Part shown: in pieces, positions 45,621 to 56,704 of the stretch | Layout of the letters: every line of letters starts with the position of its first letter | How positions within the stretch are numbered: position 1 is the first letter of the stretch | DNA from: Cryptomeria japonica | Taxonomy: Eukaryota; Streptophyta; Pinopsida; Cupressales; Cupressaceae | Assembly (NCBI RefSeq): GCF_030272615.1 | Contig: NC_081410.1 | Coordinates: forward strand, 502,036,442 to 502,100,441 | Direction: 5' to 3' | Length of the DNA: 64,000 nt | Position numbers and translations under genes: made by a program | The notes under the pieces: model-generated | What the model saw: the letters and a program-made list of their open reading frames with translations, nothing else | Told to the model about the DNA's origin: nothing | The model's database searches: none

Positions 45621-45899
45621 CATTAGATTTCAGCCTTCTTCTTCTCATCACTCCATTGCTCTTATCCCCAATGATTTGATCTCCAAAATGATTCAATCTC
45701 ACATACCTAGGAGTATTCTGACTCTCTGTTCCTCTTCCCTGTTCTTCAGTTACTATAGAATTCTTAGATATTGTCAGAGTAACTAGTTCAACTCTCTATT
45801 CCAGTAAAAGTGCTATCAGTTCAGATATAATCATTTCCACTGCCGGTTCCTTCTCATAAATTCTGATTTGACTTTTTCTCAGCTCATCTACTTTGACAT

Positions 45900-46960
45900 T
45901 AGCACTCTAAACTATTCTCTGTAATCTCTTTTTATAATATCTATATGTTTTACCTTCATTAGAATAACCAAGAAATATGCCTTCATCACTTCTAGGATCA
46001 AATTTCCCAATAGTATCATCTCTCTTGATATAACATTTACTACCAAACATTTTGAAATACTTAACTATAAGTGTATTGCCAAACCATAATTCATAAGGTG
46101 TCTTACCGATTTCTCCTTTGATATGTACTATGCTAAATGTATAAACCATTGTACTAACTGCTTCTCTCCAAGAGATAGGAGGTAGATTAGCTTCCATCAT
46201 CATTGTTATAGCAACATCTAAAATAGTTTTATTTTTTCTTTCCACAACTCCATTCTATTGAGGTGTCTGGGTAGTAGAAAATTTTCTTCTAATACAATGC
46301 TTGACACAAAAGTTATTAAAATCACCAGATGTGAATTCTTCACCATGATCTGATCTCAAGCATTTAATCTTCAATCCTGTCTTAGGTTCCACTTTAGTCT
46401 TAAAAATTTTATACTTTTCAAATGCTTCATATTTTTCTCTCAAAAAAGTAACCCACGCCATTCTAGAATAATCATCAATGATTAGCATGAAATATCTATC
46501 ATCGTGAAATCTTTTAACTCTAGCAGGGCCACACAAATCAGTATGAATACGATCAAGAACATCATTTGATTTATCTTGTATACTCCTAAAAGAGGTTCTA
46601 ACTTGTTTACACATTTGACATTCTTTACATACTAGATTATAGGGCTTCATAATCTTAGGTATATCTCTAACAACCTTAGTTGAACTGATATTCACAATGC
46701 AATCAAAATTCACATGACACAGCCTTTTATGCCATAGCCAACTCTCATCACTCTGTGTCATCAAACATGTCTTCTCACCAGAGTTCAAATGAAATATGTT
46801 ACCTTTTTTCTATGTACTAGTTGCAATCTCCAAGCCAGATCTGTTAATGATTTTGCATTCTCCATCCTTGAATTGTAATTGAAATCCCATATCTACCAAT
46901 TGTCCTACACTCAAAAGATTATGCTTGAAACCTTCAACATAATAAACATTGTCAGTATTG
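45900..46960 (-). pseudogene. Copia (-) integrase
   Basis: GAG-pre-integrase: 'SWLWHKRLCHVNFDC' and 'CKECQMCKQ' (H..C..C). Core: 'RIHTDLCGPARVKR', 'LRSDHGEEFTSGDF' and 'NGVVERKNKT' give intact D, D, E. Then 'FGSKCYIKRD' and 'EGIFLGYSNEGKTYRYY'. Only one stop (TPQ*NG at 46254) in the 46788-45907 frame. Confidence 0.9.
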
Positions 46961-47379
46961 TTTTTACCATCCAATGATATATTTTATTTTCCTTTGATCA
47001 TAAATGCCTTTTCATCTCCAAATCTAACTAGTCCACAATCAATTTCTTGCAAATATAGAAACTTCCCTTTATCTCTAGTCATATGATGTGAACAACCACA
47101 TTTAGTTACCCATTCATCTTTATCCTCAATTTTAGCAGCAAGTGCCTTCTCCTTAGGTACATTCTCTTCCAATGTCGGATCATCTTCCTTAATAGCCAGG
47201 AAAACTCATTCCTTCCCATTGCCGGATCCACTAGTAGAGTCTTCTATCGATTCATCATCTAAATCAATAATGCCTTCCTCATCTACTATGTAGCAAGATT
47301 TGTCTTAGTTTTTCTTGAATCTATACTTGTTCTGATATCCAAGGTTAGGTTTAAATGATCTTAACTCTTTCTTCAATCT
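46961..47379 (-). pseudogene. Copia (-) protease
   Basis: 'DEWVTKCGCSHHMTRDKGKF' near 47110 is the copia protease site, but the catalytic Asp of DSG is Lys here (TKCG). 'FGDEKAFMIKGK' follows. Stops at 46981 and 47203-47370. Confidence 0.75.
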
Positions 47380-48285
47380 TTAATTCCTTTCAAGACATCT
47401 AGATGCAAAATGACCAATCTTATTACATGCAAAACATTTAAAAGGTGCTTTTCCTTCATTCTTACTTCCTACCGGTCCTTTCGGTACTCTTCTAGCAAAT
47501 AGTGCTTCAAGTTGCTCAAACTCATCATCTTCTCTCTTCATATCTTCTAATTCTTTTGCATATAAATATTTCCAGTCTTTCTTACCGGTTGAAGATGTAG
47601 ATGCATGAAAAGAAGGTTCAATCTTCACAGCTCCAGAAGGTCCAAATTCCTTAATCTCAAAACCAAATAATTTCCCAACCAAAGTATCTTTTTTTATAGA
47701 TGTATTAGCCATTGTTCTCAACTCATTAATAGAAGTAGCCTTCATTTTTTAAGATGGTGGTAGGGCTCTCAGGACGTTAGAAACAATTTCATCTTCACTC
47801 AGAGTTCCACCACAACATTGAATTCTCATAATAATCTCATTTACCCTTTCCATGAATGTAGTAATCCTTTCATCTTCTTCCATCTTCAGGTTTTGATATC
47901 TCACTTGGTAACCATCAAGTTTAGCAATCTTTGGTATAGGGTCACCTTCATTAAGGGTCTGCAAATTATCCCATATAGCCTTTCTAGATGATTTGTTGAT
48001 AAATCTCATTATTTCCTGACTAGAAAGTGCACACAAGAGGGATTCTCTTGCTCTACAATCATTCTCAAGCTCCTTTTCCAAGTTAGCCAGAGGAGGATTT
48101 CCATAGCTTGGATTAAAGGGTGTGACACCATTCTGTGTGATCTCCCAAATCTCCTTTCCAAGACATCTCAGATGAGTCTCCATCGGAATCTTCCATAGTG
48201 TATAATTTTTTCCTTCAAGCCTTAGTATATCTCTTCCAAAGATACCTCCACAAGAACTGGATGAACTTAAACTATTAGTCACCAT
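47380..48285 (-). pseudogene. Copia (-) gag (UBN2 family) with zinc knuckle
   Basis: ATG at 48285; 'LEGKNYTLWKIPMETHL' is the DUF4219/UBN2 start and 'AIWDNLQTLNEGD' with 'ITTFMERVNEIIMRI' the core. One TAA at 47748 separates it from the C-terminal part, which has 'FKCFACNKIGHFASRC', an intact CCHC knuckle (about 47440-47395). Confidence 0.9.
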
Positions 48286-48329
48286 AGGATCTTCCTCAAG
48301 TGGTTAAGCTTTCTGTTGAGAGGACCAAA

Positions 48330-48341
48330 TCTCTTATACCA
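48330..48341 (-). other. Primer-binding site of the minus-strand copia
   Basis: Minus-strand TGGTATAAGAGA matches the tRNA-Met site TGGTATCAGAGC at 10 of 12 positions and lies two bases from the LTR. Confidence 0.75.
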
Positions 48342-48343
48342 AT

Positions 48344-49536
48344 TGTTAGATAGTTCAGATAACCGAAAGACAACTAAGAGGAGGGTTGAATCAGTTGTCA
48401 TAAGCATTAACAATTAAAACTTTAATACCGAAACCCAAAACAATAATACCAGAATAGCAGTTAATCCAATTAAGCATAAATAATAATCATAGAATAAAAG
48501 CCATCCACACAACACCAAGATTTGTATGTAGAAAACCCGATAAAGGGAAAAACCACGGTGGGAAGCCTACCCATAGTCAAATAATACTTCTAGAGTAAGT
48601 ATTAGAATTAAAATGAAGGGTCGTGCACTTGCAGGATTGCCAACAACCTAGAGCACACTGCTCATCACAAAGGAGCCTCACTAACTACATACAAATCTAG
48701 GCTACAATCCGGAGAAGTGTTGAATTGTAAAAGATAGCATCTTCTATGCATGGGTCTAGTTTCGATTAATCTCAATACTAGAGGACTAAATCCTCTTACA
48801 AACCCAATTTGATCTCTAATGATCGACCAAATCCTCTACCTGAATGATATTAGATTATTCTCACATTACATTCCTTGATCGTGACCTTTTGCATTAACCA
48901 TGATAGTCTACAATGAGACCTTACATCTTATTTATACAAACCCTTGACCATAAACAATCAGGTTGACCACCAAACAATAACTCAATTACATAATTACAAA
49001 CTATGTCATCCTTATACCAAAACAAATAATATCCAACACATAAGACATCCCAGAAATAAAACAATAGGCCCTATCCACACATTACCTTAATTATGGTCCA
49101 TAACCTAGATCAAAAGGGACCAAGTATAGGTCCACATGCTTCAGCAATGACTCCAATCGCCAAGTCTCAAACATCATCACCAACAACAACCTAAAACTCC
49201 ATCAGAAGCTGTGCCAAGACCAATTATGCAATGCATCAAAAATATCCACCAAAAGCTTTGTCGGTGAAACCCTGGCCGGAACCAGAAACCAATCATCTAA
49301 GAAAGCAAGATAGCATCCAACCACTAGACCAAAACCAACTGACCAAATGTGAGTATTAGCACTATGAACAAGTAAATTCAATCGCCAGATTATACCAAAG
49401 TCAAATGGATCATTTTGGATCTAAGTTAACCCAAAACTACTCAACCTACTAGGACTAGAAGGGTGTCGATAAAGCATGCAAACTACTAGTGTTGACATCA
49501 ATGCAACACATAATCAATTCTACCAAATGTCCAACA
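48344..49536 (-). repeat. 5' LTR of the minus-strand copia
   Basis: 1,193 bases, TGTTAGATAG to CCAACA on the plus strand; partner of 12160-13285 plus 43616-43707. Differences are clearly more frequent than between the LTRs of element B. Confidence 0.95.
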
Positions 49537-50199
49537 TAAGATGGATGACAAAATGGATTGTTTGAGTAGAGCCAAATACTTCACAAAGATAGACTTGAAA
49601 AGTGGATATCATCAAATCAGTATCAGAGAAGGAGATGAGTGGAAGACAACATTCAAAACAAATGAAGGATTGTATGAGGGGTTGGTGATGCCTTTTGGAT
49701 TGACTAATGCATCGAGTACTTTTGTGAGGCTGATGAATGAGGTATTGAATAAATTATTGGGTAAGTTTGTTATTGTATATTTGGATAACATTCTGATTTT
49801 CAGTAAGACAAAAGAGGAGCATTTGTTGCATTTAAGATAAGTTTTACAAAGGTTGAGAGAAGAAAAACTGTTGATAAATCTTAAGAAGTGTGATTTTATG
49901 AAGGAAGAGTTAATCTATTTGAGAATTGTGATATCTGAGGATGGTTTGAAGATGGACCCTGAGAAAGTAAAAGCAATTGTTGAATGGCCTACACCAAAAA
50001 TAAAAGATCATTTCATGGATTGGCTAGTTTTTACCGAAAGTTCATGAGAAATTTCAATTCAATTTGTAACCCTATAACTGAGACAATGAGGGGAGATAGG
50101 AAGGATTTCAAATGGAACACTAGAGTAAACAAAAATTTTGAACTGTTCAAGAAGAAAGTGACTGAGAATCCTTTGTTAGCTTTACCAAATGGATTGTGA
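49537..50199 (+). pseudogene. Chromovirus reverse transcriptase, C-terminal part
   Basis: '[18 protein letters not shown]', '[17 protein letters not shown]' and '[15 protein letters not shown]'. The YLDD active site is YLDN, so the second catalytic Asp is lost. 'ISEDGLKMDPEKVKAI' and 'LASFYRKFMRNFNSI' follow, with a frameshift near 50010. Confidence 0.9.
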
Positions 50200-50540
50200 T
50201 GCAAGGGGAATTGTGATTGTAGCTATATTGAGTCATAAAGGGAGAGCGGTAGCTTATTTCAATGAGAAATTGAATGATACTCATAGGTGATATTTAGTGT
50301 ATGATCAAAAAATTTATGCCATAGTTCAAACCTTGAAGAAGTGGAGACATTACCTATTGCCTAAGGAGTTTGTGTTGTATACGAATCATCAAGCTTTGCA
50401 ATATTTGAATAGTCAGAGTAAGTTGAATAGAGACATATGCGATGGGTAGAATTTTTACAGAGTTACACCTTTGTGTTGAAGCATAGAAGTGGGAAATCTA
50501 ATAAAGTTGTTGATGCATTGAGTAGAAGAGGGAATTTTCT
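50200..50540 (+). pseudogene. Chromovirus RNase H
   Basis: 'CDASGIVIVAILSHKGR' (DAS catalytic start, in a shifted frame), 'YDQKIYAIVQTLKKWRHYLL' and 'FVLYTNHQALQYLN'; then 'MRWVEFLQSYTFVLKHRSGK' at 50437. Two frameshifts. Confidence 0.85.
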
Positions 50541-51600
50541 AATAGAGATGCGAGTAACAATATTAGGGTTTGAGGAGTTGAAGACCTTGTATGATGATGA
50601 CTCAAATTTTGCAGAACCTTGGAAAGCATGTAGAGAACCGGTTATGGTAGATAGAAGAAAGCGGTTGGATTACTTCATTCAGGATGTGATATTGTTCAGA
50701 GGAATTAAGTTGTGCATACCTGAAAGTTCTATGAGGGAGAATCTGATAAAGGAGAAACATAGTGGAGGATTATTCAGACACTTTGGTGTTAATTAAATAG
50801 TAGGAGTGGTGAGTGAGGATTAATTTTGGCCATAGATTCATAAGGATGTTAGGAAATATGTGCAAAGTTGTAGAATTTGTCAAGTTGCAAAAGGTAATAG
50901 TCAGAATGTGGGATTGTATAAATCTTTGACAGTACTAGCGAGACCTTGGGAGGATATAACCATGGATTTCATACTTAGATTGCCTAAAACACACAGAGAG
51001 AATGATTTTATATTTGTGGTAGTGGATATATTCTCAAAGATGGCTCATTTCATACCTTGTAAGAAAACATCAGATGTCATGCATATAGCTGACCTATTTC
51101 TCAAGGAAGTGGTGAGATTGCATGGATTACCTAAGAGCATAGTTTCAAACAGAGATACTAAGTTTGTTGGTTATTTATGGATAACACTTTGGAAGAAGAT
51201 GAAGATAGATTTGAAGTTCACATCTACTTTTCACCCATAGACTGATGGATAGACAAAAGTAGTTAATCGGAGCTTGGGAAATTTGTTAAGATGCTTAGTT
51301 GGAGACAAAACTAGAAGTTGGGATTTGATCCTTCCAGAATAAAATTTTGCCTACAATAATTCATTAACCAGGAGTACTAGATGGACACCTTTTAATATTG
51401 TTATCGAAGCATACCCTAGAGGTATATTGAAATTAAGAGAGATTACCATTGAAGACCGGATAAGTTTAGAAGAAGAGGAATTTACAGATCACATAAAGGA
51501 CTTACATGTTCAAGTTAAGCAACATTTGGAGGACATGAACAATAAGTACAAGGAGAAAGCATATGAGAAGAGGAGACATAAGGAATTTTAATTTGGTGGT
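50541..51600 (+). pseudogene. Chromovirus integrase
   Basis: Finger: 'HSGGLFRHFGVN' and 'CRICQVAKG'. Core: 'WEDITMDFILRLPKTHREND', 'FSKMAHFIPCKKT', 'SIVSNRDTKFVGYLW' and 'HP*TDG*TKVVNRSL'. The catalytic Glu of QTEVVNR is Lys here. Stops at 50797, 51238 and 51250 (TAG at Gln), and 51340-51590. Confidence 0.9.
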
Positions 51601-52014
51601 GAAGTGATGGTGTATCTGAGAAAAGAAAGATTCCCAGTTGGAACTTATAACAAGTTGGAAATGAGAAAGTTTGGGCCTTGCAAGATTTTGAGAAAGTTCA
51701 ATTCCAAAAATGCATATGAAGTGGAGTTACCAGATAATCTAAGTATTTCAACTGTATTTAATATTGCAGATATATATCAGTATCATGAGCTAGAATTCAG
51801 TGAGGACAATATTGCAAACTTGGAGAAACAATTGCCTCTTAAGGAACCAGATCATATTAAAGACATTTTGGACAGTAGGATTGGGTGTAGTACCCAGAGT
51901 AGTCAGTATAGGGAGTATCTTGTAAAGTGGAAGGACAAACTAGTTGAAGATTCATCTTGGATATCTCAGGAAGAGGTAGACTGCCTTTTTTTTCCTTTGA
52001 CCCGAGCAAAGTGA
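51601..52014 (+). pseudogene. Chromovirus integrase C-terminus and chromodomain
   Basis: '[20 protein letters not shown]' and '[13 protein letters not shown]' are typical of chromoviral integrase ends. '[20 protein letters not shown]' (about 51917-51976) is the chromodomain, which in this lineage directs insertion to marked chromatin. Stop TGA at 52012, 34 bases before the 3' LTR. Confidence 0.9.
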
Positions 52015-52045
52015 GAGACTCACTTTTTCAGCAACCTCGGATGTG

Positions 52046-52827
52046 TGATGCAGAAGCATCCTCAGTTCCTGGCAATCTTGCATCAACCAAAAATATTTCC
52101 TTTCTATTTTGTAGTTTTAACATTTCATTCTACATTTTCTAGCATTGGCTCACCAGATCTTGAGGAGTTGGATTTTTTCTTGAGAACTTGATCATTTACC
52201 TTATTCCTAAACTATGGAGCATTTGGATCATTTTTCGGCAAGATATCACTAACGGTTTTTGAGACAGTTTTCTGGTACCGTTCGAGTGGACCTATTTGCA
52301 TTTGTAATCTACCAAAATCTACTAGAACCCTTCCCTTTCTTGCGGAGCCCTAAGAATTGATTTTGATGTTCCTTGGTGTGTGGCTGACCTTCTCTTTGAT
52401 TTTTTTTTCATCCTTTGGATTTTTCAGAGGAATTTCTTTGGTGCAAGTCGACCTTGTTCTTTTTACACATTAGGTCTTTTTCTTCAACATTTGATCGCTT
52501 TTCGAGACAACTGGATCCCTTTGGATCATATAAATAATTATAATTGAGCATTAGAATGGAGATCAGTTAAGAGATAGAACATAGAAGCTAGGTCTAGAGA
52601 ATTGAGTTTTCGGTTACGACCTATTCTATAATTAAGCATGTTTTAGAAAGCCAGTGAGCCGGTTTCTGTAACCCATTTGTTACCGGTTTGATTGCAATCA
52701 ATTTTCATGATATAATTCATTCAATTTTCCATTTCCTCCATCATATCCCTTTGCTTATGTTATGTTTACTCTTGCTAACTAGTCTAGATTGATCTCTCGA
52801 GGTCCCTCCTAACCGGTGACTACACCA
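52046..52827 (+). repeat. 3' LTR of the chromovirus
   Basis: 782 bases, TGATGCAGAAGC to GACTACACCA; includes about 30 bases (around 52250-52280) not in the left LTR. Confidence 0.9.
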
Positions 52828-54579
52828 AATTCTCCTCTATATCTTTCTCAAGATGTGTTGCTCTCACTTATGCAAGACTTCTCTACTTCAGTATGTTTCT
52901 CCTTCTCTTCTACTCTTTGTTATTTATGTGTTTTTCTGCAACACACTTCTTTCTCTACCAACTCTCTTCCATCTTCTACACATATAGAATGCACACTCTT
53001 TAGTTCTTTATTCACCTCTCTATCATTTCCATCTCTCGTCCACAACCACCTCAATCACATCACTTTCAAAACTATCTCATTTTGGTTTTCTCAGTATATT
53101 TTGATTTCTCCCAAAAAGAATTTAAAAAAAACATGAATCTATTGAAACATCTAGAAAATCTTCCTCACTATCTGATTGGCCATTCTTATTAGTTTCATCT
53201 TCTTCCATTCTTGGTTTTGCCTCTGAAAGTAGAATTAGTAACTTTTAATTGCTTTGTGTCTTTCTATCATGTCAATTAGAAGATTCTTGATATTCTCATG
53301 GCTAATATCTCATTGACTAAATATTTTCAAGTCATTCTTGATCCACTTGGAGTCAAAAACTATGTATTCATTAAATGCAATCGTCCTCATTTCTTCCTTG
53401 ACTAGACCGACAAGACTACAATATACCATATTAGGAGTATTCATGAAGTCTATCTCTGCATGTAAAATGTCACCTTTCATCTATGTGGAAGTTAATTTTT
53501 CTACATAGGCCACTACATCAAAAACTACTTCTGAGTCATTGAGTCATTCGTGGTCAACCCCACACATGGACTAAACATCTATCATCATGCAATGGTGTCA
53601 TTAAAAATATCTTGATTTGGCAAAGACATATTGATTGGGTTTTGTAAGCAAGATAGTGTGTGTTATACCAAAATAAAACCCCTATCACTATAAATTCTAA
53701 GAGTCCCTAAGTAGAATATCAGAGTCATGTCAAAGTTCTAAGTCTCTCCAAAAAGAAACATTGTCACCAAGACTTGCACTAAGTCACACCAAAGGAAAAC
53801 TCATAGCCACCCTTTGTCAATGTGACAATGACTATGTCATATCAAATCTTCTATGTCATTGTACATAGCTTATGTTTCCTTGAAAGAGGCCACTTTGAGA
53901 CATACTAAAACCCAAGGTCACACAAAAAGTGGGAGATGGACCCCACATGAACACCTTACTCCATGGTTGGGCCATAGAATGATTGTAAACTTGACCTTGT
54001 GGACACATGAGCAAGCTGGGCAAGGATCATCACCAAAAGGGGGAACATATTTTGGCCAGACACAAAAGTTGTAGCACCAAGAAAAGGTATTTCTGTATAG
54101 CTCCAAATAGCTCCAAAGGTTCTACATAGGTTGATGAAAGTCTTACTGAAAGGGAAAGTCTTTGCAAAAATCCATTTAACCCTAGGTCTCGCACAACTAG
54201 TCATGACCAAACTGCACCCGCCACATGGAACACCTGAGCATGAAGGATCAGAGGGCCTACTCAACACATCACCACCTAAGCACACCATACCACCCCTGAC
54301 ATGTGGATATCTATAAATATTTAGAAAAGGAGGGCCCATTTGAGGCCTCACTAAAGGGAGATCATGTTGCCAAGACACCAAAACCACCAAATCATGAAGT
54401 GAGCCTTGCTAAAAGGAAAATTATAACCGAAGTGAAACCACATCATCTAGACATAGTGCATCTCACCCTAAATTGAATGCATCTTGCTGACACCAAAACC
54501 TTGTTACACCAAAAGGAGATCCTTTGTCGGTATAACATAAAGAGACAATGGAAGAAGGGAAAGGTCTTACAAATAGAAG
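52828..54579. other. Old flanking sequence without a clear gene
   Basis: The first part should be the rest of the LTR broken at 9235; it is C/T-rich (52840-53060). From about 53230 to 53650 a conceptual plus-strand frame reads fairly open ('ILMANISLTKYFQVILDPLG') with stops, but I recognise no domain. From 53650 to 54545 a motif like CACCAAAAGGAAA recurs irregularly. Confidence 0.5.
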
Positions 54580-55479
54580 TGTTGGCAATTGACACTCATT
54601 GGATTCATATATTGTCATTGATGACAACCAGATTCTATAGAAGGCATATACTGGTAGATATCAACATTTGGAGGCATACACCGACAGATACCGACATCGG
54701 AGTAATCAGGGTCATCACCAGCACTAACATCCAGCACTTCAATGAAGCCGACATGAGTCTGGGATCTGGAAGGTTTTATTTGTAAAATAATTTTGTAATT
54801 ATTGTATAGAGCCGACATTGAATATATTTTGTATTGTAAAATGAAATAAGGCATATTGTTTGTAAAGGGTATATAAGTCAGTCCATTAGGTCATTTTGAA
54901 TGACGACAAGGAAGCAAAACTATGTAATGCAAAGGATATGTATCAAGGTCATTTGTATGCAAATGTTATATCATGCAATAATCAGTAGATGATTTGTAAA
55001 GCATTCTTGGAGGAAAGGAGATACCGGTAGAAGGGTCCAGGGTTTATGAACTGGTATAGAGCAGAGCTATAACCGGAACTCTTTTTGGCATTATAGATGC
55101 ATTTTGTGAGTTTAGGCTTACTATTTTATCTCAGCAGAAGCTTTTAGTCAGTGAGACTCTTTTGTGTTGAGCAGTGTTCTCTAGGCATTGTGCCTTCCTA
55201 CATTTGCAGGCCCCCATGCATGTAATATCTTTCATATGGCCAGTGAATTGATATTGTGGGTCACAAATCCCACCATGGTTTTTCCTCTTTGAGGTTTTCC
55301 ATGTATAAATTATGTATTATGGTGTTCATTCACATGGATGGTTTATTTACTTCATGTTATATGTTACTTCATTTACTAGTTTATATGTGTATGTTATACA
55401 AAGTTAAAATCTTGTAATATTGGCAAAACACTGATTCAGCCCCCCCTCTGAGTGTTCTTGGATTCATTGTATTCCAACA
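54580..55479 (+). repeat. 5' LTR of element D
   Basis: 900 bases, TGTTGGCAATTG to ATTCCAACA; partner family copy at 2437-3347. Conserved block at about 55253-55310. Confidence 0.95.
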
Positions 55480-55481
55480 AT

Positions 55482-55493
55482 TGGTATCAGAGC
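55482..55493 (+). other. Primer-binding site of element D (initiator tRNA-Met)
   Basis: Exact TGGTATCAGAGC two bases after the LTR. Confidence 0.95.
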
Positions 55494-55552
55494 CTAGTAC
55501 GTCAGAGGAAGTTTAATAGCTTGAGGAAGATCCTAAAATCGACATCATTGAA

Positions 55553-56700
55553 CATGGTTATGGAGAAGCAAGTTGAGATGGTACTTGAGGATTATGATCC
55601 TGAAAGGATGAAGAACTTAAAACTGCAAGATGAATTGAATTCTGCTAATGAATTCATTCTTGTTCTGCAAGAAAGGTTATCATCTTCTCAAGCTAAGAGA
55701 AAAGAACTTTTGCAAAACTAGGATGATGAAGAGAAAAACACATTTAAGGAACAATGTCAGAAACTAAGTGAAGCAAAAATGCTAATGAAGAATGAAATGC
55801 AAGACCTTACTCTGAGGATGTCAAAAGATATTGAGGACAAAAAGAAGAAGGAAAAATATCTTGCTATATCTCTGAATAATGAATTTGAAGAATGTGGCAT
55901 ACTGACTCATGAGAATAATCTGTTGATAATTGATTTGGTACAATCTCAGAATAATGAACAAGAGCTAGAGAGATAAATAATGACTATATGAGATGATCTA
56001 ACTACTGCAAGTGAGTATGAAAAAAAAATTTAGGATTAGTGCTGCATATTTGGATGATTTATTGAAAAGACAAAGGCAAAGTGAATATTCTAGAGGACTT
56101 GGACTTTTACAAGATGAAAGCTTCGGTACTGCAAATGAAGATCAGATAAGGGGTATGAAGAACTCATCAGACTAGAGGAAACCACTAAGGCAATCTTTAA
56201 TGCTTAGAAATTCAATTGTAGATGCTTTGTTTGTAATAAATTTGGGCATATGGCTAGACAATATAGAAATAGAGAAAATCAAAACTATAATTCAGTTCCC
56301 AATCAATGCACAAATTTCAAAAAATATGGTCATAAATCAGAAGATTGTAGAATGAATGTTAAATGTTAGGCATGTGGAAAGTTTGGACATTTGGCTAATC
56401 AATGTAGGTCAAGGAATGACACCGGATATGTCAAATAAATTTAAAACAATAATGTTACATGTTATGCATACAACAAAATAGGTCATATTGCTAATTAATG
56501 CAAAAGCAAGACTACACCGGTTAGCAATGATAAAGCAAATGAGAAAGGAAAGTAGAAGGTAGATGAAATACAACAAGATCACACCAAGAGATGGGTTAGG
56601 AAATCAGAAGAAGCAGGTGGAGATGAAACTACACTAGTAACTGCACCATTAACTCCACCGGTAGACCAAAGCAATCCTGCACTGACAGGAAATTCTGATG
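55553..56700 (+). pseudogene. Element D gag: coiled coil and four zinc knuckles
   Basis: ATG at 55553 ('MVMEKQVEMVLEDYDPERMK'), then heptad-rich segments (to 55976) with stops, then four knuckles from 56223: CFVCNKFGHMARQY (last Cys lost), CTNFKKYGHKSEDC (second Cys lost), C.ACGKFGHLANQC with a stop in it, and CYAYNKIGHIAN.C. A C-terminal Pro/Thr-rich tail ends at the element C boundary. Layout equals element B gag. Confidence 0.8.
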
Positions 56701-56704
56701 GACA

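Larger units (their letters stand above)
12160..49536 (-). mobile_element. Ty1/copia element, minus strand, inserted in chromovirus RT
   Basis: LTRs are at 48344-49536 (5' in element sense) and 12160-13285 plus 43616-43707 (3', split by element B). A primer site flanks the first and a polypurine tract the second. The polyprotein runs from 48285 down to 44106. Without the nested part the element is about 7 kb. The duplicated target is unclear: TCTGA is on the left and TAAGA on the right, so the target repeat has mutated or one side has a small deletion. Position inside RT is certain because the two RT halves match one domain. Confidence 0.9.
9236..52827 (+). mobile_element. Ty3/gypsy chromovirus, outermost element of a five-level nest
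   Basis: LTRs at 9236-9989 and 52046-52827 align along their length. The five bases outside are AATTT (left) and AATTC (right), a one-base mismatch, so this is an old insertion. A primer site follows the left LTR. Gag, protease and the start of RT are at 10070-12159; the rest of RT, RNase H, integrase and chromodomain are at 49537-52014. Subtracting the copia insertion (12160-49536) leaves about 6.2 kb, a normal chromovirus size. Order gag-PR-RT-RH-IN-chromodomain is diagnostic of chromoviruses. Confidence 0.9.
54580..56704 (+). mobile_element. Element D: 5' part of a pol-less LTR retrotransposon
   Basis: 5' LTR, tRNA-Met primer site and gag, then cut by element C at 56704. LTR is the same family as that of element A. 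Left flank AGAAG (54575-54579) would be its target repeat. Confidence 0.85.

Noticed and set aside
12155-49541. Clean target duplication for the minus-strand copia
   Set aside because: TCTGA and TAAGA match at only three of five positions. The insertion is shown by the split RT domain, not by the repeat.
53853-54390. Overlapping ORFs on both strands near 54 kb
   Set aside because: No domain or coding signature; they overlap each other and the degenerate repeats, as expected by chance.
2437-55479. LTRs at 2437-3347 and 54580-55479 as the two ends of one giant element
   Set aside because: The left one follows a polypurine tract and ORF2, the right one precedes a primer site and gag. That is the order of a 3' LTR then a 5' LTR, so they belong to different copies; the flanking five bases also differ.
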